In this document: positions 1 through 8,384 of the stretch, one piece after another
Position numbering within the stretch: the stretch's first letter is position 1
Layout: every line of letters starts with the position of its first letter
Assembly (NCBI GenBank): GCA_964580215.1
Contig: CAZOJT010000013.1
Coordinates: 4,521-68,520, forward strand
DNA: 64,000 nt
From: SM23-73-3 sp964580215
GTDB lineage: Bacteria; Zixibacteria; MSB-5A5; SM1-73
Direction: 5' to 3'
Notes under the pieces: model-generated
What the model was told of the DNA's origin: nothing
Databases searched by the model: none
What the model saw: the letters and a program-made list of their open reading frames with translations, nothing else
Program-made: the position numbers and the translations under genes

Positions 1-921
1 GGAAAAAGAATAGATTTATTCCTCTCCCAGGAGGATATTGGTCTCTCCCGTGCTTTTATTCAGAAATTGATCTCAGATCATAATATATTGGTGGATGGCA
101 AACCCATAAAGCCTTCTCACAAGATAAAAGGGGGAGAGAAAATCGACATTGAAGTTCCACCTTTGGAAAAACCATCCCTTGAGCCGGAGGACATCCCTTT
201 GGATATCGCTTATGAGGACTCCGATCTTTTAGTGGTGAATAAGGAAGCGGGGATGGTGGTTCATCCTGCGGCGGGAAACTACTCTCATACTCTGGTGAAT
301 GCCCTTCTTTTCCATTGCCATGATCTTTCTGGTATAAATGGGGTTTTGCGACCGGGCATTGTGCACCGGCTGGACAAAAATACCTCCGGGCTTTTGGTGG
401 TGGCAAAAAATGATTTTGCACATTTAGGCTTGGCTGAGCAGATAGAAAACCGAACTCTTTTACGTGAATATATTGCCATAACTTGGGGACATATGCCCGC
501 TGAGAAAGGAGCCATCGAAGCTCCCATCGGAAGAGCTACAAAAGATAGAAAAAAGATGGCGGTGACCCGATTGAAAGGTCGGGAATCGCTAACCCAGTAT
601 CAAGTTCTGGAAAGATTTGATCTGTGTGATCTTCTGTCCATTAGATTGAAGACCGGCAGGACTCATCAGATCAGAGTTCATCTCTCTTATCTAAATCATC
701 CGGTTTTAGGTGATCCGGAATATGGCGGCAGAGGTAAATGGATCAAAGGCATTTATGATAGAGACCGTCCTTTCGCTCAAAAGCTTTTGAGCGTAATTGA
801 AAGGCAGGCTCTTCACGCCAAAAAGCTGGGCTTTGTCCATCCCGGGACAAAAGAATATAAAGAATTCGATTCCCCTTTGCCTGAAGATATAGAAAATGTT
901 TTAAGTCTTCTCCGCAGATAA
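1..921 (+). CDS. rluD: RluD-type 23S rRNA pseudouridine synthase, 5' end outside window
   Basis: Isomerises specific uridines in large-subunit rRNA to pseudouridine in the cytoplasm. The frame is open from base 1: the 22 codons before the TTG at 67 encode the start of an S4 RNA-binding domain (RIDLFLSQ, then SRAFIQKLIS). That TTG is therefore internal and the true start lies upstream of the window. The catalytic motif HRLDKNTSG is at about 364-390, with Asp as the expected nucleophile. The family motif RTHQIRVHL is at about 658-684, and GDPEYGG follows. The domain order S4 then PseudoU_synth_2 is that of RluC/RluD-type enzymes. RluD versus RluC cannot be settled from motifs alone. The following gap starts with a 12-bp-arm hairpin that may end transcription. 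Confidence 0.9.
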   Translation, partial: GKRIDLFLSQEDIGLSRAFIQKLISDHNILVDGKPIKPSHKIKGGEKIDIEVPPLEKPSLEPEDIPLDIAYEDSDLLVVNKEAGMVVHPAAGNYSHTLVNALLFHCHDLSGINGVLRPGIVHRLDKNTSGLLVVAKNDFAHLGLAEQIENRTLLREYIAITWGHMPAEKGAIEAPIGRATKDRKKMAVTRLKGRESLTQYQVLERFDLCDLLSIRLKTGRTHQIRVHLSYLNHPVLGDPEYGGRGKWIKGIYDRDRPFAQKLLSVIERQALHAKKLGFVHPGTKEYKEFDSPLPEDIENVLSLLRR

Positions 922-1534
922 TCCCAACTAACTCTGTTGGGGCGAGGGTTGAACCCCCGTTCCCGCTTCCCGTTGGTGTTCTTCACCAACGGGAAACGAA
1001 CGCCGGTGAAAAATACCCTCTCGGAGCAGGAGAGCCAGAGATTCTTCCTCCCACCTCTGGCGGGACTCAGAATGACACGAGCACTGTCACCCTGAACGAA
1101 GTGAAGGGTCTCACGCTCCATAGTCGAGGGTGCCCTCCCAGACGGGTCTCCGTCACCCTCGACCAAAAACTATGTGGCAGGGTAAGGGCTTGTCCTGAAG
1201 GCGCAGGCCGAAGGATACCCTGACACAACACCATCCAGTTACTTCGCACACTCCTTAAAAGAGGTCTCTGAAAAGGTGCAGAAATCGGGCGGGCTAAGAG
1301 CCCGCCCTACGCGCTCGGGTATTGAATAACAATGATTTAGCCCGCGTAGGCGGGGCTCCCAGCCCCGCAAGAACGACTTTTTCAGAAATCTCTAAAAGAA
1401 ATCTTGACAAGCTACGTAGGTCTTTCTATTTTTAAAGTTGACGTATAAAAACGACAGGCGAACATCTATGGTTCATTTTATACCATCTCACAAGAATCAT
1501 AATCTTTTTAAAACCTTTACTGAAAGGCGGGGAT
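922..1534. repeat. Gene-free region packed with palindromic repeats
   Basis: No credible gene. It contains a perfect 12-bp-arm hairpin at 967-995 (TTCCCGTTGGTG / CACCAACGGGAA), a CCACC-tct-GGCGGG palindrome near 1050, a CACCCTGAACGAAG repeat near 1088, and two GC-rich palindromes at 1287-1307 (GGGCGGGCT-aag-AGCCCGCCC) and 1350-1368 (GCGGGGCT-ccc-AGCCCCGC). The last two lie between an outer inverted pair, TCTCTGAAAA near 1265 and TTTTTCAGAAATCTC near 1378. A similar outer pair brackets repeats at 15281-15534. Confidence 0.6.
1404..1432 (+). promoter_or_regulatory. Candidate sigma-70-type promoter for the BNR protein gene
   Basis: TTGACA at 1404-1409 and TATTTT at 1427-1432 are separated by exactly 17 bases, about 100 bases upstream of the start codon at 1535. 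This is a motif match only; FCB-group bacteria can use divergent promoters. Confidence 0.4.
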
Positions 1535-3052
1535 ATGCTGAAGCGTTACGTTGTAATCTTGGCAGTTTTAGTGATTGCCCTTTCGGTTCCCCAGCAGGTT
1601 CTGGCTGAGGGTCAGACGTGGGGCAATGATGTTTTGGTCCATCAAGCTAACCATATTTATGGTTTTGGCATGGATCAAGGGGACAAGGATACCTTACTCG
1701 TAGTTGTAACACACACGGGTACCACTAGAGACACACTTTCTATTTATCGTTCCACGGACAACGGGCAAAATTGGAACCGTGAAAGAACCTTGATTTCTGG
1801 AGGCGATGATTTGCGTTTTGGCAAGGCAGATATTATCGCCGCAAAAGGTGACTCAAACTTTGTTTTCGTATTTTGGATATGGGACAATGAATTATGGTAC
1901 TGCAAATACAATTACGGTGACCTTTCCCCACGTTTTTGCACTACGATTGATAACGACAATGTAGTAGATTTTTCAGTTTGTCAGGACTTATGGAGTAATT
2001 ACTGGCTGTACGTTGTTTACCAAACTGATCAGGATTCGGTAATATTTAAAACCTCCAGAGATTATGGTCAAACGTGGAAATTTAAAAAGAATCTTACTGA
2101 AGTTACCCCCATCACCAGCCAACCGAGCGTTGCTTATAGTCAAGGCACCTATTTGGTGGTAGCTGGCAAAACCGACGATGATAAGATCTATACCATTAGA
2201 AATGATAATTCCGGCTACTCTGCTGATTGGAAAGATGGGCAATACACATCTGCACACACCGACTGCGATGATCCGGTTGTAGCCGCGTCACACGCCTCCC
2301 CTGACAGCGAAGCCGTGTTCTGGGTATTCTATGAACGTTACAGTACGACCCCTCCTGCGCATTGGGTTTTGAATTTCCACTGGAGCACAGATGCTGGTGC
2401 AAGCTGGTTCATCACATCGCAACCTACTGATACCTCAAGTGGCAACCGGCTTTATCCTTCTTTGCACGTGTTGAAGGAGAACGAGGCGCAAAACATAACC
2501 TTAGCTTATCGCTACGAAGGGACGTCACCCAGGCAGATCCGTTACATCTACAAGCCGAACGGGCAAGTTAATCCTTCGGTCTGGATGGCACCCTACAGTG
2601 GGATAAATGATCACAGTCCCCATCACACTCCTCCGCAGAGGGCATATACTCTGAGGGGGACGGACAATTCAGTCTTCTCTGCCGTGCTTTACGTCCACGA
2701 CATGCTGAATGACCTGTACTTTGACGCTTCCTCATTCACTGGAGTGGATAACGAATGGGGCGAGCAAATCGTTCAGGAATTTTCTCTAAGGCAGAACTAT
2801 CCCAATCCCTTCAATCCGTCCACAGAAATTGAATTCGAGATCCGTCGAAACGGCTGGGTGAATCTGGAAATCTACAACATTCTGGGACAAAAGGTGCGCC
2901 AATTGCTAACAGACCATCTTGAAAAGGGTCATCATAGAATCACCTGGGACGGAAAAGACGACAATGGTAAAGATGTGGCGAACGGGATATATTTCTATCG
3001 TATCCAGACCGGAGACTTTACTGCAACAAAGAAGATGATTCTGCTCAAGTGA
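1535..3052 (+). CDS. Secreted BNR/sialidase-like repeat protein with C-terminal sorting domain
   Basis: A 505-residue exported protein. A signal peptide ends near residue 24 (hydrophobic core VVILAVLVIALSV, then LAEG). Asp-box motifs (S-x-D-x-G-x-x-W) are visible as STDNGQNW, SRDYGQTW and STDAGASW, typical of six-bladed propellers such as sialidases and exo-alpha-sialidase-like proteins. Catalytic sialidase residues were not recognised, so enzymatic activity is not claimed. The last 85 residues form a T9SS type-A-like sorting domain: FSLRQNYPNPFNPSTEI, then GQKVRQLL, GKDDNGKDVANGIYFYR and a final KKMILLK. A good ribosome site (AAAGGCGGGG) precedes the ATG. The gene stands alone between two repeat-rich gaps. 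Confidence 0.8.
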   Translation: MLKRYVVILAVLVIALSVPQQVLAEGQTWGNDVLVHQANHIYGFGMDQGDKDTLLVVVTHTGTTRDTLSIYRSTDNGQNWNRERTLISGGDDLRFGKADIIAAKGDSNFVFVFWIWDNELWYCKYNYGDLSPRFCTTIDNDNVVDFSVCQDLWSNYWLYVVYQTDQDSVIFKTSRDYGQTWKFKKNLTEVTPITSQPSVAYSQGTYLVVAGKTDDDKIYTIRNDNSGYSADWKDGQYTSAHTDCDDPVVAASHASPDSEAVFWVFYERYSTTPPAHWVLNFHWSTDAGASWFITSQPTDTSSGNRLYPSLHVLKENEAQNITLAYRYEGTSPRQIRYIYKPNGQVNPSVWMAPYSGINDHSPHHTPPQRAYTLRGTDNSVFSAVLYVHDMLNDLYFDASSFTGVDNEWGEQIVQEFSLRQNYPNPFNPSTEIEFEIRRNGWVNLEIYNILGQKVRQLLTDHLEKGHHRITWDGKDDNGKDVANGIYFYRIQTGDFTATKKMILLK

Positions 3053-3582
3053 TCATTTCGTGCTCCCGGGGGATGTTACCCCAGACGAGCCCCCATACGG
3101 GTGGGGGTCTCCGTCATCCCACAGCATCAGGTCGGAGATCCCGCCCTTCGATTTACTCAGGGTGGTGACAGTTCGACTTCGCTCACTGTCCCTGAGCAAG
3201 GTCGAAGGGAGCGAAGTCGAACCACCAAAGGTATGAACCGTATGGTCCATACCAAAGGCGGGGGTGGAATAAACCCCATTCTGATACCTAACCCATAGTC
3301 TCTCTTACCACAAAGAGCAAATTCGCAATAACCTTAATGGTGAAAAGGATAGCTCCACCGTTAAGGGGGTGTGAAAAAGTTTGTAGGTCGGGTTCCGATC
3401 CCGCCTTTGGCGGGAGAGACTTAAAGTTGCGTCAGGAGCTCTACTCCTGATGCTTCGAGGTGTGTCAGGACTGAAGTCCTAACACAACACAAAAATAAAG
3501 GGTAATTAAAATATAGAAATAATACGTAGTATAAATCGAGTTAAGAATTAAATTTTAACTAAATTATACACGGAGAATCAAT
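3053..3582. repeat. Gene-free region with several inverted repeats
   Basis: No credible gene. It holds a hairpin with 14-bp arms (GTTCGACTTCGCTC at 3171-3184, GAGCGAAGTCGAAC at 3209-3222), a TCCCGCC-ttt-GGCGGGA palindrome near 3402, and two arms-and-loop repeats of the TCAGGA type: GCGTCAGGAGCTC...TCCTGATGC near 3430-3454 and GTGTCAGGAC...GTCCTAACAC near 3461-3484. It also holds the left copy of the 80-bp direct repeat that flanks the transporter operon. Confidence 0.6.
3277..3356 (+). repeat. Left copy of 80-bp direct repeat flanking the ABC operon
   Basis: Aligns without gaps to 7844-7923; I count 67 of 80 bases identical by hand. Shared blocks include TAGTCTCTCTTACCACAA and GGTGAAAAGGATAGCTCC. 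The two copies lie outside the four-gene operon at 3583-7652. Confidence 0.75.
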
Positions 3583-4302
3583 ATGGCTTTAATTGAATTA
3601 GATAAAGTGTCGAGAATATATGAAATGGGAGAGACTTCTATACAAGCACTTGCGGATATAAATCTCGACATTGAACAACAGACTTTTGTTTCTTTTGTTG
3701 GGCCTTCCGGCAGCGGTAAAACAACTTTACTCAATTTAATCGGTTGTTTGGATAAACCCAGTTCAGGTGAAATAAAAGTAAATGATGTTCGCGTGAATGA
3801 ATTTAACCGCAAAGATGCTGCTGTTTTCCGCGGCACAAATATTGGATTTATTTTTCAGAACTTTAACCTCTTGCCTGTGCTGACAGTATATGAAAATGTT
3901 GAATATCCCTTGATCATGGTGCAAAGTATAGCCGAAAAAGAACGTCGCGAACGGGTTTTGAAGTATTTAGAAGCTGTAAGCATGACAGATCAGAAAGATA
4001 AGTACCCATCACAGATATCAGGCGGGCAGAAACAACGGGTTGCTGTTGCACGAGCACTGGTAACAGACCCGAAATTAGTTCTTGCCGACGAACCGACAGC
4101 AAATTTAGATCACAAATCAGCATTCAAGGTAATTGAGTTGATGCGCCAAATGCAGCGGGAATTAAAAACGACTTTTATCTTTTCCACCCACGATCCAAAA
4201 ATAGTAAAAGAAGCCGAAATTATTTATACCCTGGAAGACGGCCGGTTAGTAAACAAGGAACTGGTGACCAATCCAAATAACCAGGCGAAGGGAAAAAACT
4301 AA
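3583..4302 (+). CDS. ABC transporter ATP-binding protein, LolD/MacB type
   Basis: Cytoplasmic ATPase subunit (239 residues) of a MacB/LolCDE-class transporter, which uses ATP to drive mechanical work on lipoproteins or other periplasmic substrates rather than channel transport. Walker A GPSGSGKTT is near residue 45, the Q-loop is in FIFQNFNLLP, the signature is SGGQKQRVAVARAL, Walker B is LVLADEPTANLD, and the H-loop is STHD. Length is normal for the family. The ribosome site ACGGAGAATCAAT precedes the ATG. One base separates it from the permease gene, so the two are surely co-transcribed. The substrate is inferred from the LolA-like neighbour, not from this sequence. Confidence 0.9.
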   Translation: MALIELDKVSRIYEMGETSIQALADINLDIEQQTFVSFVGPSGSGKTTLLNLIGCLDKPSSGEIKVNDVRVNEFNRKDAAVFRGTNIGFIFQNFNLLPVLTVYENVEYPLIMVQSIAEKERRERVLKYLEAVSMTDQKDKYPSQISGGQKQRVAVARALVTDPKLVLADEPTANLDHKSAFKVIELMRQMQRELKTTFIFSTHDPKIVKEAEIIYTLEDGRLVNKELVTNPNNQAKGKN

Positions 4303-4303
4303 A

Positions 4304-5557
4304 ATGAAAAATATATTTAAAATTGCGCTGCGTAATCTGCTACGCTATAAAAGACGTACTCTGCTGACTTCCTCGCTTATCATTCTCGGCGTGGTAATGG
4401 TTGTAGTTTTTTCCGGTATTTCAAAATCTTTCAAAGGAATGATGATCGGCACAATCACCGATTCGATGTTGGGGCATTTACAAATTCATAAAAGAGGATA
4501 CGTTAGTTCAATCGATAACCTGCCGCTGCATTTGAATCTGAAAGATGAAGAAATAAACAATCTAAAATCTCTTTTAGATGAAAAGAAAAATGTTATAGAA
4601 GCCTATACTTTCAGAATAAAATTCGGGGCAATGCTGAGTAACTATGAGCAAACTACCAATATCAGGTTGACTGCTGTTATTCCGGAAATGGAAAACAAAG
4701 CCAGCCCGGCCCTGGTTGATCGTATTGTTGATTTTTCAAAAAAGCCGGATTCTTTTGTGAAGCCGGGAGAATTGATTATACCGGAAAACCTGGCAAACGG
4801 ATTAAAACTAAAGACCGGGCAGGAAGTCGTTTTAGTAACTACCAATCAGGATGGTTCGGTCAACGGTATGTCATTTAGCATCGCCGGAATAATGAGCGGA
4901 TTAACAGGTCCTTCCGGCCGTGACGGATACATGCATCTGAATGATGCTAAAGATTTGCTCCGAATAGACGGCAACGAAATTAATGAAATCGCCATTCGGC
5001 TGAAAGATGGCGATGATTTGAAACGCGTAAATAAGATGTTAAATCAAAGTTTGCAGTCCATAAAAGGTGAAGATGAAAAGCCAGTGTTTGAATTACATAC
5101 CTGGGCGCAACTTTCACCATTTTCTACAATTGCCACCGTTGTGGATTTGCTGATTTACATAGTAAAAATTGTGCTGATCTCAATTGTATTAATCAGTATT
5201 TTAAACGTGATGATGATGTCGGTTTTTGAACGTGTGAGTGAAATCGGCACAATCTCAGCCATTGGCACATTGCCTTCAAAAATATTGTGGTTGTTTGTGG
5301 CTGAAGGCTTTCTTCTCGGTTTTATCAGCGCCATAGTCGGCAGTGTAATCAGTGTACTGAGTTTGTCTTTAATCAATCTGGCAGAGTTTCATTTTTCTTT
5401 CGGAAGGATGCAAGGTATTTTGTTAGAGACATCTGTTTCCATTGGAGAATTAATTACAGTATCAATTATAGTTATCATTATTTCGATTTTATCCAGTTTT
5501 CAACCGGCGTATAAAGCGTCAAAAATGGAACCGGTTGATGCATTGAGACATGTGTAA
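4304..5557 (+). CDS. ABC transporter permease, FtsX/MacB/LolE family
   Basis: Inner-membrane permease of 417 residues. An N-terminal membrane segment (residues about 18-38, LLTSSLIILGVVMVVVFSGI) is followed by a periplasmic MacB-PCD-like domain to about residue 270. The FtsX core with three membrane segments follows (IVLISIVLISILNVMMM, FVAEGFLLGFISAIVGSV, ITVSIIVIIISILSSFQP). The conserved FtsX-type text ERVSEIGTISAIGTLPSKIL and the ending PAYKASKMEPVDALRHV are both present. It pairs with the ATPase one base upstream. No separate second permease is present, so a homodimer is likely. Confidence 0.88.
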   Translation: MKNIFKIALRNLLRYKRRTLLTSSLIILGVVMVVVFSGISKSFKGMMIGTITDSMLGHLQIHKRGYVSSIDNLPLHLNLKDEEINNLKSLLDEKKNVIEAYTFRIKFGAMLSNYEQTTNIRLTAVIPEMENKASPALVDRIVDFSKKPDSFVKPGELIIPENLANGLKLKTGQEVVLVTTNQDGSVNGMSFSIAGIMSGLTGPSGRDGYMHLNDAKDLLRIDGNEINEIAIRLKDGDDLKRVNKMLNQSLQSIKGEDEKPVFELHTWAQLSPFSTIATVVDLLIYIVKIVLISIVLISILNVMMMSVFERVSEIGTISAIGTLPSKILWLFVAEGFLLGFISAIVGSVISVLSLSLINLAEFHFSFGRMQGILLETSVSIGELITVSIIVIIISILSSFQPAYKASKMEPVDALRHV

Positions 5558-5613
5558 TTCTTTCAAAGGAAAGAAAGACAAAAGAAAAAAGTCAAACATA
5601 GAAAGGAATGAAC

Positions 5614-6363
5614 ATGCGTTTATTATTATCTGTTTTAATAACTGTCTTTTTATTCCATGTGCTTCCGGCACAGGAAGCTGTCCAAATAAGCACCAGGGGC
5701 AACGCTATTTTAAAAAAAGTCGATGAAATTTTAACTCCCGGTTCGGTTGAATTTTACCGTAAACTGATCAACGAAGAACCGGACGGAAAGAAAAAGGAAT
5801 TTATTTTTTATACGGTGAAAAAAGATCGGGACAAAGTTGCCATGCTCTATCTGTCACCGGCGAGTGATAAAGGACGAGCCACTTTGCGATTGGGCGATAA
5901 TATGTGGTTGTATATTCCCAATGTGGGAAAACCAATTCGCATTACCAGCATGCAGTCCGTAGTTGGTGGCGTGTTTAATAATGCCGATATCATGCGGCTT
6001 GATTATTCCGCCGAATACGATGCGACAAATCTTGAAGAAAGCGGTGAAAATTTAATTCTTGATTTAAAGGCAAAAACAAGGACCGTGTCCTATGACCGCC
6101 TGAAAATGTGGGTGATTAAAAAGAACAACATCGTCGAGAAGGTGGAATGTTACGCTGCATCCGGGAAATTAATCAAAACTCTGAATTTTAAACAGGTAAA
6201 AGATTTTGGTAAAGGAATTGTTCGTCCGGCTGTGATTGAAACGACAAGTCCGTTGTATAAAGGTTTCAAATCAGTGATGATTTATTCGAAAATAAAAAAC
6301 AGAAAATTCCCCGATGAAGTTTTCACATTGGATTATCTTTCAAGATTAAGCGAGTTACGATGA
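5614..6363 (+). CDS. LolA-like outer-membrane lipoprotein-sorting protein
   Basis: Predicted periplasmic carrier of about 249 residues with a signal peptide (MRLLLSVLITVFLFHVLPAQ). The body has the features of the LolA-like family found beside MMPL and MacB transporters (PF17131 type): KKEFIFYTVKKDRDKVAMLYLSPASDKGRATLRLGDN-like text, the NMWLYIPNVGKPIRI motif, and late KVECYAASGKLIKTLNF. An ATG lies at 5608, but the GAAAGGA ribosome site at 5601-5607 directly abuts it. The ATG at 5614 has a proper 6-base spacing and gives the cleaner signal peptide, so I start there. The stop overlaps the next start (ATGA), showing tight translational coupling. It likely receives substrate from the upstream ABC pair. 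Confidence 0.75.
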   Translation: MRLLLSVLITVFLFHVLPAQEAVQISTRGNAILKKVDEILTPGSVEFYRKLINEEPDGKKKEFIFYTVKKDRDKVAMLYLSPASDKGRATLRLGDNMWLYIPNVGKPIRITSMQSVVGGVFNNADIMRLDYSAEYDATNLEESGENLILDLKAKTRTVSYDRLKMWVIKKNNIVEKVECYAASGKLIKTLNFKQVKDFGKGIVRPAVIETTSPLYKGFKSVMIYSKIKNRKFPDEVFTLDYLSRLSELR

Positions 6364-7652
6364 TTTTACATAAACAAATATTTTTATACCTGGTAATTAC
6401 ATCCGCGCTGTTGCTTTTAAGATACTCAGCCAGCGCTCAGGATTATGATTTTGAAATTCCCGAAGAAGAAACGGCAAAGATAGAGTTTAACGGCAACCTG
6501 GATGCAAAATGGGGTATTTTGCAAACAAATGAATCTTCCCCCTTTTATGGATTGCAATTTTTCGGACAGGAAAGACCGGATGAGTACCTTTCCCAGTACC
6601 GTCTTGATTTCTATTTTAACGGTGATTACCGCTACAAACAAGTTGGTTTCACTTTGCGAACTTTCGCACAATACATAAAAGAAGAACCGATTGACCTGTC
6701 ATTTTTTGAATTGTTTGGCAGTTTAAATCTTTCACCAAGGTTGACAGGGGGAATTGGCAAGCGCCGTTATAACTGGGGCAAAGGCTACGCATTTAATCCG
6801 GTCGGTTATGTGAATGCCGAGAAAGACCCGGAGAACCCCGATCTCGCACTGGCCGGTAAAAACTCGCTTTTTATTAACTACAATCGTAGTTTTTCTTCCG
6901 GCTGGATTCAGAACCTGTCTTTATCTACAATTGTACTTCCGCGGGAAGACGACATTCTGGATAAATACGCTGAACTCGATAAGACGTCCTTGGCTATTAA
7001 ACTCTATTTGCTTTTGCGAAATATTGATCTGGATTTTATGGTATTCACAGGGAAAAACCAACCGCAGCGCTACGGCATAGATTTTTCAACCAATCTGCAG
7101 GAAAATATCGAAGTGCATGGAGAAGTCAGTTACGCTAAGGATGAAGATTTTAGTTTTATTCAAAATAATATGGTTCAAATGAGCAAAACAGACGGATTCT
7201 CCTATTTGCTTGGAATGCGCTATCTTACCAGTCTTAACATGACACTTATTGCCGAGTATTATCACAACAATCGCGGATTGACTTCTTCAGAATACAAAGA
7301 TTATCAGGGGTATCTCATAAACAGTTTAAACAGTGAAGATGCTGAATTGATTGGTTTGGCTAAGTCGGTTATTACCACCACTTTCCGTTCAAAAAACATA
7401 ATGCAGGATTATATCTATTTCAAAGCCAGTCTGCCGGAACCTTTTGAATGGTTGTATTCTTCCGTTGCGGTTTTCACAATCTACAACGTCAATGATGGTA
7501 GTTTTCTTTTATCTCCGCAATTAGGTTACAAACCTTTTACCAATTCAGAAATCCTTCTGTGGCCAAGCATCTTTGTCGGAGATGACAATTCAGAGTACGG
7601 GAGCAGACAGTTTCAAAAGAAAGTTGAGATGTGGTTTCGTTTTTATTTTTAG
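6360..7652 (+). CDS. Outer-membrane beta-barrel protein of the Lol-like operon
   Basis: A 430-residue exported protein. A signal peptide (LYLVITSALLLLRYSASAQ) is followed by a long region of alternating aromatic and polar residues with short turns, as in beta-barrels (for example RLDFYFNGDYRYK, MTLIAEYYHNNRG, EWLYSSVAVFTIYN). It ends in an aromatic residue (WFRFYF), as expected for assembly by the BAM machinery. No specific family was recognised. Its ATG overlaps the stop of the LolA-like gene by four bases. With the ABC pair and the carrier it suggests a complete inner-membrane to outer-membrane route. The cargo is unknown. Confidence 0.65.
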   Translation: MILHKQIFLYLVITSALLLLRYSASAQDYDFEIPEEETAKIEFNGNLDAKWGILQTNESSPFYGLQFFGQERPDEYLSQYRLDFYFNGDYRYKQVGFTLRTFAQYIKEEPIDLSFFELFGSLNLSPRLTGGIGKRRYNWGKGYAFNPVGYVNAEKDPENPDLALAGKNSLFINYNRSFSSGWIQNLSLSTIVLPREDDILDKYAELDKTSLAIKLYLLLRNIDLDFMVFTGKNQPQRYGIDFSTNLQENIEVHGEVSYAKDEDFSFIQNNMVQMSKTDGFSYLLGMRYLTSLNMTLIAEYYHNNRGLTSSEYKDYQGYLINSLNSEDAELIGLAKSVITTTFRSKNIMQDYIYFKASLPEPFEWLYSSVAVFTIYNVNDGSFLLSPQLGYKPFTNSEILLWPSIFVGDDNSEYGSRQFQKKVEMWFRFYF

Positions 7653-8384
7653 ATTTTAATTTCGTTTAAACTATTATATTTTTTTGTAAATCGAATGGCG
7701 AGTAATTCTGTCCTGTGGGAATGCCTTTGTCATAAGAATCTTTTTACATGCAGTAAACAATCAACTCATCAATATAGTTCGTAGGTCAGGTGCCCTGAGC
7801 ACCTGACACCAAGATAAAACCCCATTTATGGTGAGCGTCGAACCATTCTCATACCTTCCCTGTAGTCTCTCTTACCACAAGGAGCAAGTTCACTATGACT
7901 CCAATGGTGAAAAGGATAGCTCCCTTATTTATAGGAGATGGAATATATTGTTCATGCACCTTTACCGAATTTACAGGATGCGTAACTTTGAATTTCGAAC
8001 TTTGAACTCTCAGCTCTAAATGTCTTTGACTTTATTGAACTCTTGAACTCTTGAACTTTTAAACTTTTGAACTCTTATTTTGAACCTTGGATTCATCAAA
8101 ATTCATCAAAATTAATATCTAAGGCGCTAAACTTGAATCACTTGGAGGAAAAGTGAGAAAAAAATTAAAAATACCACCAGATGCACCAGAAGCACCAGTT
8201 CCACCAGCCAAGCATCTTCGCTTGCGTTGAATCCCTTCAGGATGAATCTCCACCCTCGACCAAAAATATGTGGCTCGAATTTGAATCCTGTGGACAAATT
8301 CGGATTTCTATTTTGTTTGTTTGGGTTTTAGCGGTGGACGGCAGACTGTGGACTGTGGACGTTTTTCAATCCGTTGACCACTTT
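7653..8384. repeat. Gene-free region with hairpins and low-complexity repeats
   Basis: No credible gene. It contains a hairpin GTCAGGTGC / GCACCTGAC at 7785-7807, the right copy of the operon-flanking direct repeat, a run of TTGAACTC/TTGAACTTT units at about 8035-8075, a short CACCAG run near 8175-8200, and a CAGACTGTGGACTG repeat near 8342-8362. A sequence similar to that last repeat also lies in frame inside the secA linker at about 8519-8556. Confidence 0.6.
7844..7923 (+). repeat. Right copy of 80-bp direct repeat flanking the ABC operon
   Basis: Partner of 3277-3356, same orientation, 67/80 identical by hand alignment without gaps. It lies about 190 bases past the last gene of the operon. 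Confidence 0.75.

Noticed and set aside
67..69. TTG at 67 as the start of the pseudouridine synthase
   Set aside because: The same frame is open upstream and encodes conserved S4-domain residues, so the gene begins before the window.
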